A program made the translations under genes and the position numbers. Shown here piece after piece: positions 16,330 through 31,830 of a stretch of DNA of 64,000 bases. Under the pieces are notes generated by a model, which saw nothing but the letters and a program-made list of their open reading frames with translations, did no database searches and was not told the origin of the DNA. The stretch comes from Pseudomonas fluorescens (GTDB lineage Bacteria; Pseudomonadota; Gammaproteobacteria; Pseudomonadales; Pseudomonadaceae). Each line of letters begins with the position of its first letter. The stretch's first letter is position 1. The stretch spans positions 354,501 through 418,500 of the forward strand of contig NZ_CP078138.1 in assembly GCF_019212185.1 (NCBI RefSeq). The letters are read 5' to 3'.

Positions 16330-17493
16330 TTAGACGAAGGTTGAGTGATTTGCCGGAAGAGGCGGCTCGAATTCGTCAAATGGGCGGCCTGTAAGGGCCG
16401 AAATAATGCGGCCGCTGGCGTGTCCATCGCCGTATGGGTTAACGCTGCGCGCGACCTGCTGGTAATGCTCGGTATCGTCGAGAAACCCATGGACGGCGCT
16501 GACGATGCGCTCGCTCCGGGTGCCCACCAGTGTCACGGTTCCGGCACTGACCGCTTCTGGGCGCTCAGTGGTATCGCGCATCACCAGCACCGGTTTGCCC
16601 AGGTGTGGCGCCTCTTCCTGGACGCCACCGGAGTCGGTGAGGATCAGGTAGGCGCGGCGCATGAACCAGACGAAGTCCAGGTAATCCAGTGGCTCGATCA
16701 GGTGGATATTCGGCAAGCCGGACAGGGTCGCCATGACCACATCGCGCACCTGCGGATTCAAATGCACCGGATAGACGACCTGCACATCGTCGCGCTGGGC
16801 GATTTTCGCCAGCGCCGTGCAGATCTGTTTGAAGCCATCGCCGAAGTTTTCGCGGCGGTGACCGGTCACCAGCACCAGTCGCTGTGACGGGTCGACCCAG
16901 TCGTAGCGTGCCGCCAGTTCGGCGTCCATCTGCGGATTGTGTTCGAACTTGCGCAGTGTCAGGTCCAGCGCATCGATGACCGTATTGCCCGTGACATAAA
17001 TACGCCCTTCGAGGTTTTCCTTGAGCAGATTTTCACGGGAGGTGACGGTTGGGGCGAACAGCCATTTACCCATCACATCGACCACTCGCCGGTTCATTTC
17101 CTCGGGGAAGGGTTGGGTCAGGTCGCCGGTACGCAGGCCCGCCTCGACGTGACCGATCGGGATACGCCGATGAAATGCCGCCAGGCTGCAGGCGGTTGCT
17201 GTCGAGGTATCGCCATGCACCAGCACACAATCGGGGCGGACCTCTTCGAGCAGGGCATCGACCCGCGTCATCAGGCGCGCAAACAGGCCGTTGAGGGTTT
17301 GCCCGGGAACCATGACGTCAAGATCGTGGTGCGCCTGGATCTCGAACAACTGCAGCACCTGATCGAGCATGTGCCGGTGCTGCCCGGTGGTGCAGACGAT
17401 GCTTTCAATGCCTTCAGCCCCGGCCAAACCGTGGACCAGCGGTGCCATCTTGATACCTTCCGGGCGAGTACCGAACAACGACAGTACCTTCAT
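16330..17493 (-). CDS. wecB: UDP-N-acetylglucosamine 2-epimerase (non-hydrolysing)
   Basis: A 387-residue cytoplasmic enzyme that interconverts UDP-GlcNAc and UDP-ManNAc. All family motifs are intact: GTRPEGIKMAPLV at the N-terminus, VHGDTSTATA (Asp), GHVEAGLRTGD (Glu), PFPEEMNRR, TGHRRENFG (His), YPVHLNPQVRD and ILTDSGGVQEEAP near the nucleotide site. The start at 17493 gives the canonical MKVLSLFGTRPE N-terminus. It is the first gene of the polysaccharide locus and no ManNAc dehydrogenase (wecC) follows. This suggests UDP-ManNAc itself is the precursor, as in the NfrA-NfrB glycan pathway of E. coli. The promoter must be in the long divergent gap shared with the adhesin gene. Confidence 0.93.
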   Translation of the reverse strand: MKVLSLFGTRPEGIKMAPLVHGLAGAEGIESIVCTTGQHRHMLDQVLQLFEIQAHHDLDVMVPGQTLNGLFARLMTRVDALLEEVRPDCVLVHGDTSTATACSLAAFHRRIPIGHVEAGLRTGDLTQPFPEEMNRRVVDVMGKWLFAPTVTSRENLLKENLEGRIYVTGNTVIDALDLTLRKFEHNPQMDAELAARYDWVDPSQRLVLVTGHRRENFGDGFKQICTALAKIAQRDDVQVVYPVHLNPQVRDVVMATLSGLPNIHLIEPLDYLDFVWFMRRAYLILTDSGGVQEEAPHLGKPVLVMRDTTERPEAVSAGTVTLVGTRSERIVSAVHGFLDDTEHYQQVARSVNPYGDGHASGRIISALTGRPFDEFEPPLPANHSTFV

Positions 17494-18378
17494 GGTTTTG
17501 CGACTCCTTGCAGGGGATGGCCCCGCGCGTTTTCCGTTTAAGCCCCGAGGATGGGGTCGCAAGATAGTAGACCTGTCGAAACAGGTCTGTCAGCGCTCCC
17601 TGAAGGCGTCGTACTGTTGTCTGGCGGCGAAGGGGTTTCGTTCCCGGGTGGCAGAAAATTTTTCGTGGGAGCGCAAAACCAGCGTCGTTGCTGCCCTTTT
17701 TACCGTGGCTCAAGAAAAAAGTATTACAGAATGTAACAAGGCCTAACTACTTAATACTTTTGGCATGTTTTGATCATTAATCGAACATCCCCAAGCGCTG
17801 GGTTAGCATTTTATGATAATGAAATTACCATCCAGTTATTTTTGATTTAAATAGCGCAATCACCTGTGTTTAATCTGTTTTGCCGTGGCGGTAGTGTGGG
17901 TATTAACGGATTGAACTTTTTTCTTTGACGCCAACTTTATGCTCGCTAGTATCCCCTCAAGCGAGCCGTCATTAGTGGGGTAGAAATGTTCTGCCGCGAC
18001 GGTCTGACGCTTACTTCTTGCCTCTTTTCCAGGCCTGCTCGACAGGTCCGGAGACAGGGTGCGAATCCCCAGTAAACGGGTCAAAAGACAGGGAGCGTCT
18101 ACGGTGATCAAACCCCTCCGCAAGCGCTGGCAGCCAGGTTTGACACTGCAGGCTGACGTTGCAGCGCTCCTGTTCAAGTTCAACTTATCGAGTGTTCGCC
18201 AGGTTCCATGCCCGGCCTGCAGTGAGCGCTCTGGCGTGGGTTGAATACAACTTCTGGATTAATCCTTTTATATAACTTTCGCTGATTCGAGCGTTCGGCC
18301 TCTTTTTAAGTGGCTGCGCACGCGTTCGACTCGCTTTTGTTATCGGGTTCGACTAGCTGATACAAAAACAGGTGTGCG
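17494..18378. promoter_or_regulatory. 885-bp divergent regulatory gap between wecB and the adhesin operon
   Basis: No convincing gene is visible. The stretch is AT-rich from about 17700 to 17960. On the plus strand a possible -10 (TATAAC at 18271-18276) would give a leader of about 100 bases for the adhesin, without a good -35 element. Promoters for both the polysaccharide locus and the adhesin/T1SS operon should be here, which makes coordinated control of the two matrix components plausible. Confidence 0.45.
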
Positions 18379-25830
<7,452 letters not shown>

Positions 25831-25835
25831 CCACG

Positions 25836-25879
25836 TTGCAGGCGGGGAGCGTCGGGCCGATGGCCCGGCGTTCTCCTGC
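25836..25879 (+). terminator. Stem-loop after the adhesin gene, possible attenuator
   Basis: A long imperfect inverted repeat centred on GGGCC-GAT-GGCCC just after the adhesin stop. It has no strong T-run, so it may only partly terminate transcription before the secretion genes or protect the 3' end of the adhesin message. Confidence 0.4.
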
Positions 25880-26042
25880 CCTTCCTTCAATCACTGAACG
25901 TAACCCTCCAGGCGGCGCGCGTGCGTCGTCCTGGCGGTTACCCAACGCATTCGAACAGCGCTGTGCACGCCAGTGAAATGTTCTCGGCAGCATGGCGAAA
26001 TAGTGGCTATCTTTCTGACAGCACGTCGTATTGGAGCATTAC

Positions 26043-27494
26043 TTGAAGCCTAAGGATCGGTTCGAGTTCCTGTTTGTGACACTGTTGGCCGTGGCCATGC
26101 AGTCACTGACTATAGAGAAGGCCGTAGCGCTGACACGCGACTACGCACCTGAAAATCTTTCCACCATCAGCCCAAAAGATGTGGGCCAGCATTTACCGGG
26201 CGATTCGTTCGGAGCCAGCCGACCGGCTGCCCCCAGCAACGTGATCCCCGACAACCTCGACCTGCCACGCGCCATTCAATTGGCCGTCGCCTGGCACCCC
26301 GCGATTGCGGAGTCCATTGGTCAGCTGTACCAGCAGCACGACAACGTCACCGTCGCCCGCTCGGGTTACTACCCGCAGATCAAGGGCGGTTTCAACAGCG
26401 GTTATGACAGCGGCCTGACCGGCAATGGCCAGAGCCAGGCCTTTACCCTGTCGATGTCACAAATGCTCTACGACTTCGGCAAGGTCGACAGCGCGGTGGA
26501 CAGCGCGGTGGCCCGGCTCAATGGCAAGCAAGCCTCGGTGCTGCTGGCCATCGACCAGGTGGCCCGCGACACTGCATTTGCGGTGATCGAGTTGCAGCGC
26601 TACCAGGCCCTGCTGGCGATCTCCCGGGAACAGGTCAAAGGCCTGACGGCGATTGCCGACCTCGCGCAAAAGCGCAGCGACATGGGCGCCAGCACTCGCT
26701 CCGACCTGATCCAGGCACGCTCGCGGGTCGAGGCAGCCGTCGCCACGCAACTGCAATACACCGCGCTGTACAACCGCTGGCGCAGCACCCTCGGCAGTTT
26801 GCTCGGGGCGCGGACGCCGGTGAGCATCACCGCGAGCATGCCGGCGACGCTCAAGCAGTCCTGCGACGGCATCAATGCCGACCAAGTGCTGACGCCTTCG
26901 CTGTTGATCGCCCAGGCCCAGCAGGTCGATGCCCAAGCGCAGATCGCGCAGGCGCGTGCCGAAGCGATGCCGACCGTGTCCCTGGACCCCACCGCCACCC
27001 AATACCTGGACAGCAACGACGAGGACGGCAGCGTCGGCGGCCGCGATCGCACGCGCTATGGGGTGTTCCTCAACGTGCAGATGCCGCTGTATCAAGGCGG
27101 CGCCATCACCGCTCGAAAATCGGCGGCGGCCCAGGCCCTGCGCGCGGCCGAGGCGGCCAATGATGCCGCACGCCTGGCGGTGCGCCAGGGCTTGCTCGAG
27201 GCGCGGGATCAGACCTCCAGCCTCGAACAGCGCCTATCGACCCTGGATTTTCGTGAACGCAGCATTTCCGAAACCCGCGATTTGTATCGCCAGCAATACC
27301 TTGAACTGGGCACGCGACCGCTGCTCGATCTGTTGAACGCCGAACAGGAAATCCACCAGGCCGCCATGGACCGGGCGAACACTGCCGCCGACCTTAACCG
27401 CCTGGAAATTGATTGCCTGTACAACAGCAGCGCCCTGCGCACGGCGTTCAACCTGGACAGCAGCACCATCCAAGGTGTGGAGATTCGACCATGA
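26043..27494 (+). CDS. TolC-family outer membrane channel of the adhesin secretion system
   Basis: A 483-residue outer membrane efflux protein. The N-terminus is hydrophobic (FLFVTLLAVAMQSLTIEKAVA). The body shows the two-fold TolC pattern: LPRAIQLAVAWHPAIAES with LSMSQMLYDFGKVDSAVDSA in the first half, and PTVSLDPTATQ with GVFLNVQMPLYQGGAITARK in the second. I chose the TTG at 26043 because GGAG lies six bases upstream; a TTG at 26031 would overlap that site. It is 212 bases after the adhesin, and its stop overlaps the ATG of the transporter gene (ATGA). It would form the outer-membrane exit for the adhesin. Confidence 0.87.
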   Translation: MKPKDRFEFLFVTLLAVAMQSLTIEKAVALTRDYAPENLSTISPKDVGQHLPGDSFGASRPAAPSNVIPDNLDLPRAIQLAVAWHPAIAESIGQLYQQHDNVTVARSGYYPQIKGGFNSGYDSGLTGNGQSQAFTLSMSQMLYDFGKVDSAVDSAVARLNGKQASVLLAIDQVARDTAFAVIELQRYQALLAISREQVKGLTAIADLAQKRSDMGASTRSDLIQARSRVEAAVATQLQYTALYNRWRSTLGSLLGARTPVSITASMPATLKQSCDGINADQVLTPSLLIAQAQQVDAQAQIAQARAEAMPTVSLDPTATQYLDSNDEDGSVGGRDRTRYGVFLNVQMPLYQGGAITARKSAAAQALRAAEAANDAARLAVRQGLLEARDQTSSLEQRLSTLDFRERSISETRDLYRQQYLELGTRPLLDLLNAEQEIHQAAMDRANTAADLNRLEIDCLYNSSALRTAFNLDSSTIQGVEIRP

Positions 27495-29674
27495 ATGACG
27501 CCGTCAACCTCGATACCCAGAGCGCGAGTGAACCCCAGAGCCTGGACGCGGCGCTGGCATTGAACTACGAAGGCTGGCTGGAAGCGATTATCAGCGTCGC
27601 CCGGCATAACCGCCTGGATTGCTCGGCGCAGAATGTGCGCATTGCCGCGCAGTGGAGCACCGGCGTCGACCTTGACCTGGTGCTGCGGCAGATGGCGCGC
27701 CAGGCCGGCCTGAGCCTGAAGATTGTTGACTTCTCTGCGGCGTTGCTCGTGCAACGTCGCCTGCCCCTGGTCGTGCAATTGGATGACGGACAAATCGGCG
27801 TCCTGCAGACCCTTGGCGACGACGATGAGCTGGGGATTGTCTACAGCGGTGATCAGGGCCTGCAAAGCCGCATCAGCCGGGCCGAACTGATCGCTTGCGC
27901 GCGCAAGGCGCTGATCCTGCGCCCAGCGCGGGCGGCGCGGGACTCGCGAGTCGACGACTACGTCAAACCCTACGAAAAGAGCTGGTTCAAAAGTATTGTC
28001 TTGCGTGATCTGCGTCCCTACGGTCACGTCATGCTCGCGTCGCTGGCAGCCAACGTGCTGGGCCTGGCCGGCGTCCTGTTTTCGATGCAGGTGTATGACC
28101 GGGTGATCCCGGCTGAATCGATGCCGACCCTGTTGGTTTTATTTGGCGGGGTGATGCTGGCGTTGTTCTTCGATTTCATCCTGCGGATCATGCGCGTGCG
28201 CATCACCGACCTGCTCGGCAAGCGTGCGGATATGCGCGTCTCCGACCTGGTGTTCGGCCATGCCATTCGCCTGCGCAACAGCGCACGACCGAAATCCACC
28301 GGCTCGTTCATCTCGCAGTTACGCGAGCTGGAACAACTGCGCGAACTGATTACCTCGAGCACCGCCAGCGCCCTGGCCGACCTGCCATTTTTCCTGCTGT
28401 TCGTAGTGATCTACTGGTTCATCGGCGGACCGTTGGTGGCGGTGCCATTGGGCGCGCTACTGGTGCTGGTGGTGCCAGGGTTGCTGGCGCAGAAGAAACT
28501 GGCGCGACTGGCCAACCAGTCGATGCGCGAAAGCTCATTGCGCAGCGCCATGTTGGTGGAGACGGTGCAGGGCCTCGATGACATCAAGATGCTCCAGGCC
28601 GAGCAGCGCTTCCAGCAGCAATGGAATCATTATAACGCCACCGCCGCCGAGGCCAGCCTGCGCTCGCGGACCCTCACCAGTGGCCTGGTGACCTGGACCC
28701 AGAGTGTGCAGGGCGGGGTGTTCGCCGTGGTGGTGGTGTTCGGTGCGCCGATGGTCATGGCCGGCGATATCACCACCGGTAGCCTGGTGGCTTCGTCGAT
28801 CCTGGCTTCGCGGATGATGGCACCGATGTCGCAGATCACCATGGTGCTGACCCGTTGGCAGCAGGCCAAAGTGGCTCTGCAGGGCCTGCACCGAATCATG
28901 CAATTGCCGGTCGACCAGCCCGAAGGCAGCAAGCGCGTGCAGCTGCCGGTGGTGCAGGGCAACTACGAGTTCAAGCAGGCGGAGTTCAAGTACAGCGAAG
29001 ACGCCCCGATGCCGGCCCTGCTGGTCAAGGACCTGAAGATCGCCCCCGGCGAACGCATCGCCGTGCTCGGGCGCAACGGCGCCGGCAAGTCGACGCTGTT
29101 GCAGGCGATGGCCGGAATGATCGACCTGAGTTCGGGGTCGCTGACCCTGGACGGCGTCGGCCTGAGCCATATCGACCCGGCCGATGTGCGCCGCGATGTC
29201 GGCTTGCTGACCCAGAACTCGCGGCTGTTCCACGGCACCCTGCGGGAGAACCTGATGCTGGGTGCGCCCCATGCCAGTGACCAGGAGATCCTCGAGGCAT
29301 TGACCCTGACCGGCGCCCTGGAATTCATCAGCAAATTCCCGCTTGGCATGGACCATATGATTCTTGAGGGCGGGTTGGGCCTGTCCGGTGGCCAGCGGCA
29401 GTCGCTGTTGCTGTCGCGGCTGATCATTCGTCAGCCGCAGATCGTGCTGCTGGACGAACCGACCGCGGCCCTCGACGACGCCAGCGAGCGCAAGCTGATC
29501 CAGGGCCTCGACCAGTGGGGCGCGCAACGCACGCTGATCATCGCCACGCACCGCATGAGTGTGCTGAGTCTGGTGGACCGGATCATCGTCGTCGACAACG
29601 GCACGGTGGTCATCGACGACACCAAGGACAACGCCATTGCTCGGCTTTCCAAACCCAGGAATCAGGCGCAATGA
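27491..29674 (+). CDS. Type I secretion ABC transporter (LapB-like permease/ATPase)
   Basis: A 727-residue inner-membrane exporter with fused domains. An N-terminal C39-like domain of about 140 residues lacks the catalytic Cys, as in RTX/adhesin exporters where it only binds substrate. The transmembrane domain follows (about residues 180-450). The ATPase domain has Walker A GRNGAGKS (527-534), signature LSGGQRQ, Walker B IVLLDEP and H-loop ATHR. It starts inside the stop of the tolC-like gene and is followed after 42 bases by the adaptor gene. It would energise export of the giant adhesin encoded upstream. Confidence 0.92.
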   Translation: MNDAVNLDTQSASEPQSLDAALALNYEGWLEAIISVARHNRLDCSAQNVRIAAQWSTGVDLDLVLRQMARQAGLSLKIVDFSAALLVQRRLPLVVQLDDGQIGVLQTLGDDDELGIVYSGDQGLQSRISRAELIACARKALILRPARAARDSRVDDYVKPYEKSWFKSIVLRDLRPYGHVMLASLAANVLGLAGVLFSMQVYDRVIPAESMPTLLVLFGGVMLALFFDFILRIMRVRITDLLGKRADMRVSDLVFGHAIRLRNSARPKSTGSFISQLRELEQLRELITSSTASALADLPFFLLFVVIYWFIGGPLVAVPLGALLVLVVPGLLAQKKLARLANQSMRESSLRSAMLVETVQGLDDIKMLQAEQRFQQQWNHYNATAAEASLRSRTLTSGLVTWTQSVQGGVFAVVVVFGAPMVMAGDITTGSLVASSILASRMMAPMSQITMVLTRWQQAKVALQGLHRIMQLPVDQPEGSKRVQLPVVQGNYEFKQAEFKYSEDAPMPALLVKDLKIAPGERIAVLGRNGAGKSTLLQAMAGMIDLSSGSLTLDGVGLSHIDPADVRRDVGLLTQNSRLFHGTLRENLMLGAPHASDQEILEALTLTGALEFISKFPLGMDHMILEGGLGLSGGQRQSLLLSRLIIRQPQIVLLDEPTAALDDASERKLIQGLDQWGAQRTLIIATHRMSVLSLVDRIIVVDNGTVVIDDTKDNAIARLSKPRNQAQ

Positions 29675-29716
29675 GCCGGCTGAAACTGCAATCGACTGCG
29701 CTGAAGGATAGTTCGC

Positions 29717-30913
29717 ATGGCTACTGACAACCGTACCCCCGAGCATGCCCAGGCTCACGACGACGGCCTCGATGACGTAACCGTAGTCCGCTCCACCCGC
29801 GTCGTCTGGTGCGTGGCGCTGATGCTGCTGGCCTTCGGCACCTGGGCGTACCTGTTTGAAGTCGACGAGGTGTCGACCGGCACCGGCAAGGTCATCCCCA
29901 GTTCGCGCGAGCAGGTGATCCAGTCTCTGGAAGGCGGGATCATTGCCGAGCTGAATGTCGCCGAGGGCGATATCGTTGCGCAGGGGCAGATCCTCGCCAA
30001 GCTCGACCCGACCAAGACCGAGTCCAACTTCGGCGAGAGCGCGGCCAAGTACCGCGCCTCACTGGCCAGCGTGGCGCGCCTGCAGGCGGAAGTGAACGGC
30101 ACCGCACTGAGCTTCCCCGCGGAACTCAAGGCCTACCCGGCCTTGATGGCCGCCGAAACCGATCTGTACCAGACCCGGCGCAAGGGCCTGGAAGAGTCCC
30201 AGGCCGGGGTGCGCACTTCGTTGGGGCTGGTACGCAGTGAACTGGAGATCACCGAAAACCTGGCCCGGGTCGGCGCCGCGAGCAACGTCGAGGTGCTGCG
30301 CCTGAAGCGGCAGAAATCCGAGCTGGAACTCAAGCTTACCCAGTCACGCTCCGAGTACATGGTGCGGGCCGGCGAGGAACTGGCCAAGGCCAACTCCGAT
30401 GTGCAGACCCTGTCCTCGGTGCTCATGGGCCGTTCCGACTCGGTCACCCGGCTGACCTTGCGTTCGCCGGTGCGTGGCATCGTCAAGGACATTGAGGTCA
30501 CCACCATCGGTGGGATCATTCCGCCCAACGGCCGCTTGATGCAGATCGTACCCATGGACGACCAGTTGCTAATCGAAGCGCGTATTTCTCCCCGGGACAT
30601 TGCCTTCATCCATCCCGACCAGGAGGCCAAGGTCAAGATCACCGCCTACGACTACTCGATCTACGGCAGCATGGACGGCAAGGTGGTGACGATCTCCCCG
30701 GATACCATCCAGGATGAAGTCAAACCCGAGGTGTTCTACTACCGGGTGTTCATCCGCACCAACGACAACGAACTGCACAACAAGGCCGGCAAAGCGTTCT
30801 CGATTGTGCCGGGGATGATCGCCGCGGCGGATATCAAGACCGGGCAGAAGACTGTGCTCGATTTCTTGATCAAACCGATGAACCGGGCGCGTGAAGCGCT
30901 GCGTGAACGTTAG
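29717..30913 (+). CDS. HlyD-family type I secretion adaptor (membrane fusion protein)
   Basis: A 398-residue periplasmic adaptor with one N-terminal membrane anchor (VWCVALMLLAFGTWAYLF). Then come a split lipoyl/barrel region (TGKVIPSSREQVIQSLEGGII and LRSPVRGIVKDIEVTTIGGII) around a coiled-coil hairpin of about 130 residues, and the C-terminal HlyD signature region (PGMIAAADIKTGQKTVLDFL). The start is supported by AAGGA eight bases upstream. It completes the TolC-ABC-HlyD set of the adhesin exporter. Confidence 0.92.
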   Translation: MATDNRTPEHAQAHDDGLDDVTVVRSTRVVWCVALMLLAFGTWAYLFEVDEVSTGTGKVIPSSREQVIQSLEGGIIAELNVAEGDIVAQGQILAKLDPTKTESNFGESAAKYRASLASVARLQAEVNGTALSFPAELKAYPALMAAETDLYQTRRKGLEESQAGVRTSLGLVRSELEITENLARVGAASNVEVLRLKRQKSELELKLTQSRSEYMVRAGEELAKANSDVQTLSSVLMGRSDSVTRLTLRSPVRGIVKDIEVTTIGGIIPPNGRLMQIVPMDDQLLIEARISPRDIAFIHPDQEAKVKITAYDYSIYGSMDGKVVTISPDTIQDEVKPEVFYYRVFIRTNDNELHNKAGKAFSIVPGMIAAADIKTGQKTVLDFLIKPMNRAREALRER

Positions 30914-30929
30914 TGGGCGAGGCAGCGGC

Positions 30930-31829
30930 ATGTTCGGATTGAAACCCGTGCGCGGGGTATGGGCGCTGGCTCTGCTAACCAGCTTGAGCGTGTCGGTTGG
31001 CGCCAGCGATGATTCGCCGCTGCTGTGGAATTCCGCCCCCGATCGGGCCAGATGCAACGATCCGGACTCGGCCCTGTGGGTCGAGTCTGCCAGCGGCGAA
31101 TCCTGCATCCGCTATTTCAGCGGCGAGGCTCTGGATCATGCGCCGGTGGTGATCGTGATGTTCCACGGTGACCGCGACAAGGAGATGCGCCAGGCACCCG
31201 AGGTGATCGCCGGCAATACCGTTGCGGCCAAAGACAAGCAAGCGGCGACCCTCAGTCGGCGCGCCCATGTTCCGGTGGTGATTGTCGCGCGCCCGGGGAC
31301 GTACGGCTCCAGCGGCAACCATCTGCATCGGCGTCAGGCCAGCGAATTCCAGCCTCTGGATGCGGCGCTGGATGCGTTGCGCGCACGCTATTCGATCGGC
31401 AGGTTCGTCCTGCTCGGCCACAGTGGTGGGGCGACGGCGGTAGCGGCGCTACTGACATTGGGGCGCGAGGATGTGCAGTGCGCGGTCATGACCTCGGGAG
31501 CGTTTGACCTGCTGAAGCGGGCACAGATGGTTCGTCAAAGAAGAGGCCTGCCGCCGCGTGAAGGGCGCGACACCAATGGCCTGCTCAACCCTTACGATCC
31601 CCTGGAGCATGTCGACGGCATCGCCAAAATACCCGGGCAGGCGCTGTTCGTAATCGGCAACCCTGAAGACCAAATCACCTCCTTCGCGCTGCAGCAGAAT
31701 TTTTTTCAGGCGCTGCAGGCGGCGGGGCTGCCGGCGCAGTTGATCGAAGCGCCGGCGGTGAGTCCGACCTTCCACCATCTGCGCAACGACATCGGCCTGA
31801 AGACCGCGGCGCGCTGCGCCCGGCCCTGA
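30930..31829 (+). CDS. Secreted alpha/beta hydrolase in the adhesin operon
   Basis: A 299-residue protein with a signal peptide (VWALALLTSLSVSVGA) and an alpha/beta-hydrolase core: oxyanion loop FHGD (78-81), RPGTYGSSG (121-129) and nucleophile elbow GHSGG with Ser165. Likely acid and His residues lie in GNPEDQITS and SPTFHHL near the C-terminus. The ATG at 30930 has a GAGG site upstream; a longer start at 30891 would overlap the adaptor gene by 23 bases. It follows the adaptor by 16 bases, so it is probably co-transcribed, but a hydrolase is not a standard part of a type I system. Substrate unknown. Confidence 0.75.
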   Translation: MFGLKPVRGVWALALLTSLSVSVGASDDSPLLWNSAPDRARCNDPDSALWVESASGESCIRYFSGEALDHAPVVIVMFHGDRDKEMRQAPEVIAGNTVAAKDKQAATLSRRAHVPVVIVARPGTYGSSGNHLHRRQASEFQPLDAALDALRARYSIGRFVLLGHSGGATAVAALLTLGREDVQCAVMTSGAFDLLKRAQMVRQRRGLPPREGRDTNGLLNPYDPLEHVDGIAKIPGQALFVIGNPEDQITSFALQQNFFQALQAAGLPAQLIEAPAVSPTFHHLRNDIGLKTAARCARP

Positions 31830-31830
31830 G

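Noticed and set aside
17860..18183. A 107-codon minus-strand frame in the wecB-adhesin gap
   Set aside because: Codon composition and predicted protein look random; no start site or family.
29671..29727. An 18-codon frame (MSRLKLQSTALKDSSHGY) overlapping the ABC-transporter stop
   Set aside because: It could couple translation to the HlyD gene, but it is very short and lacks independent support.
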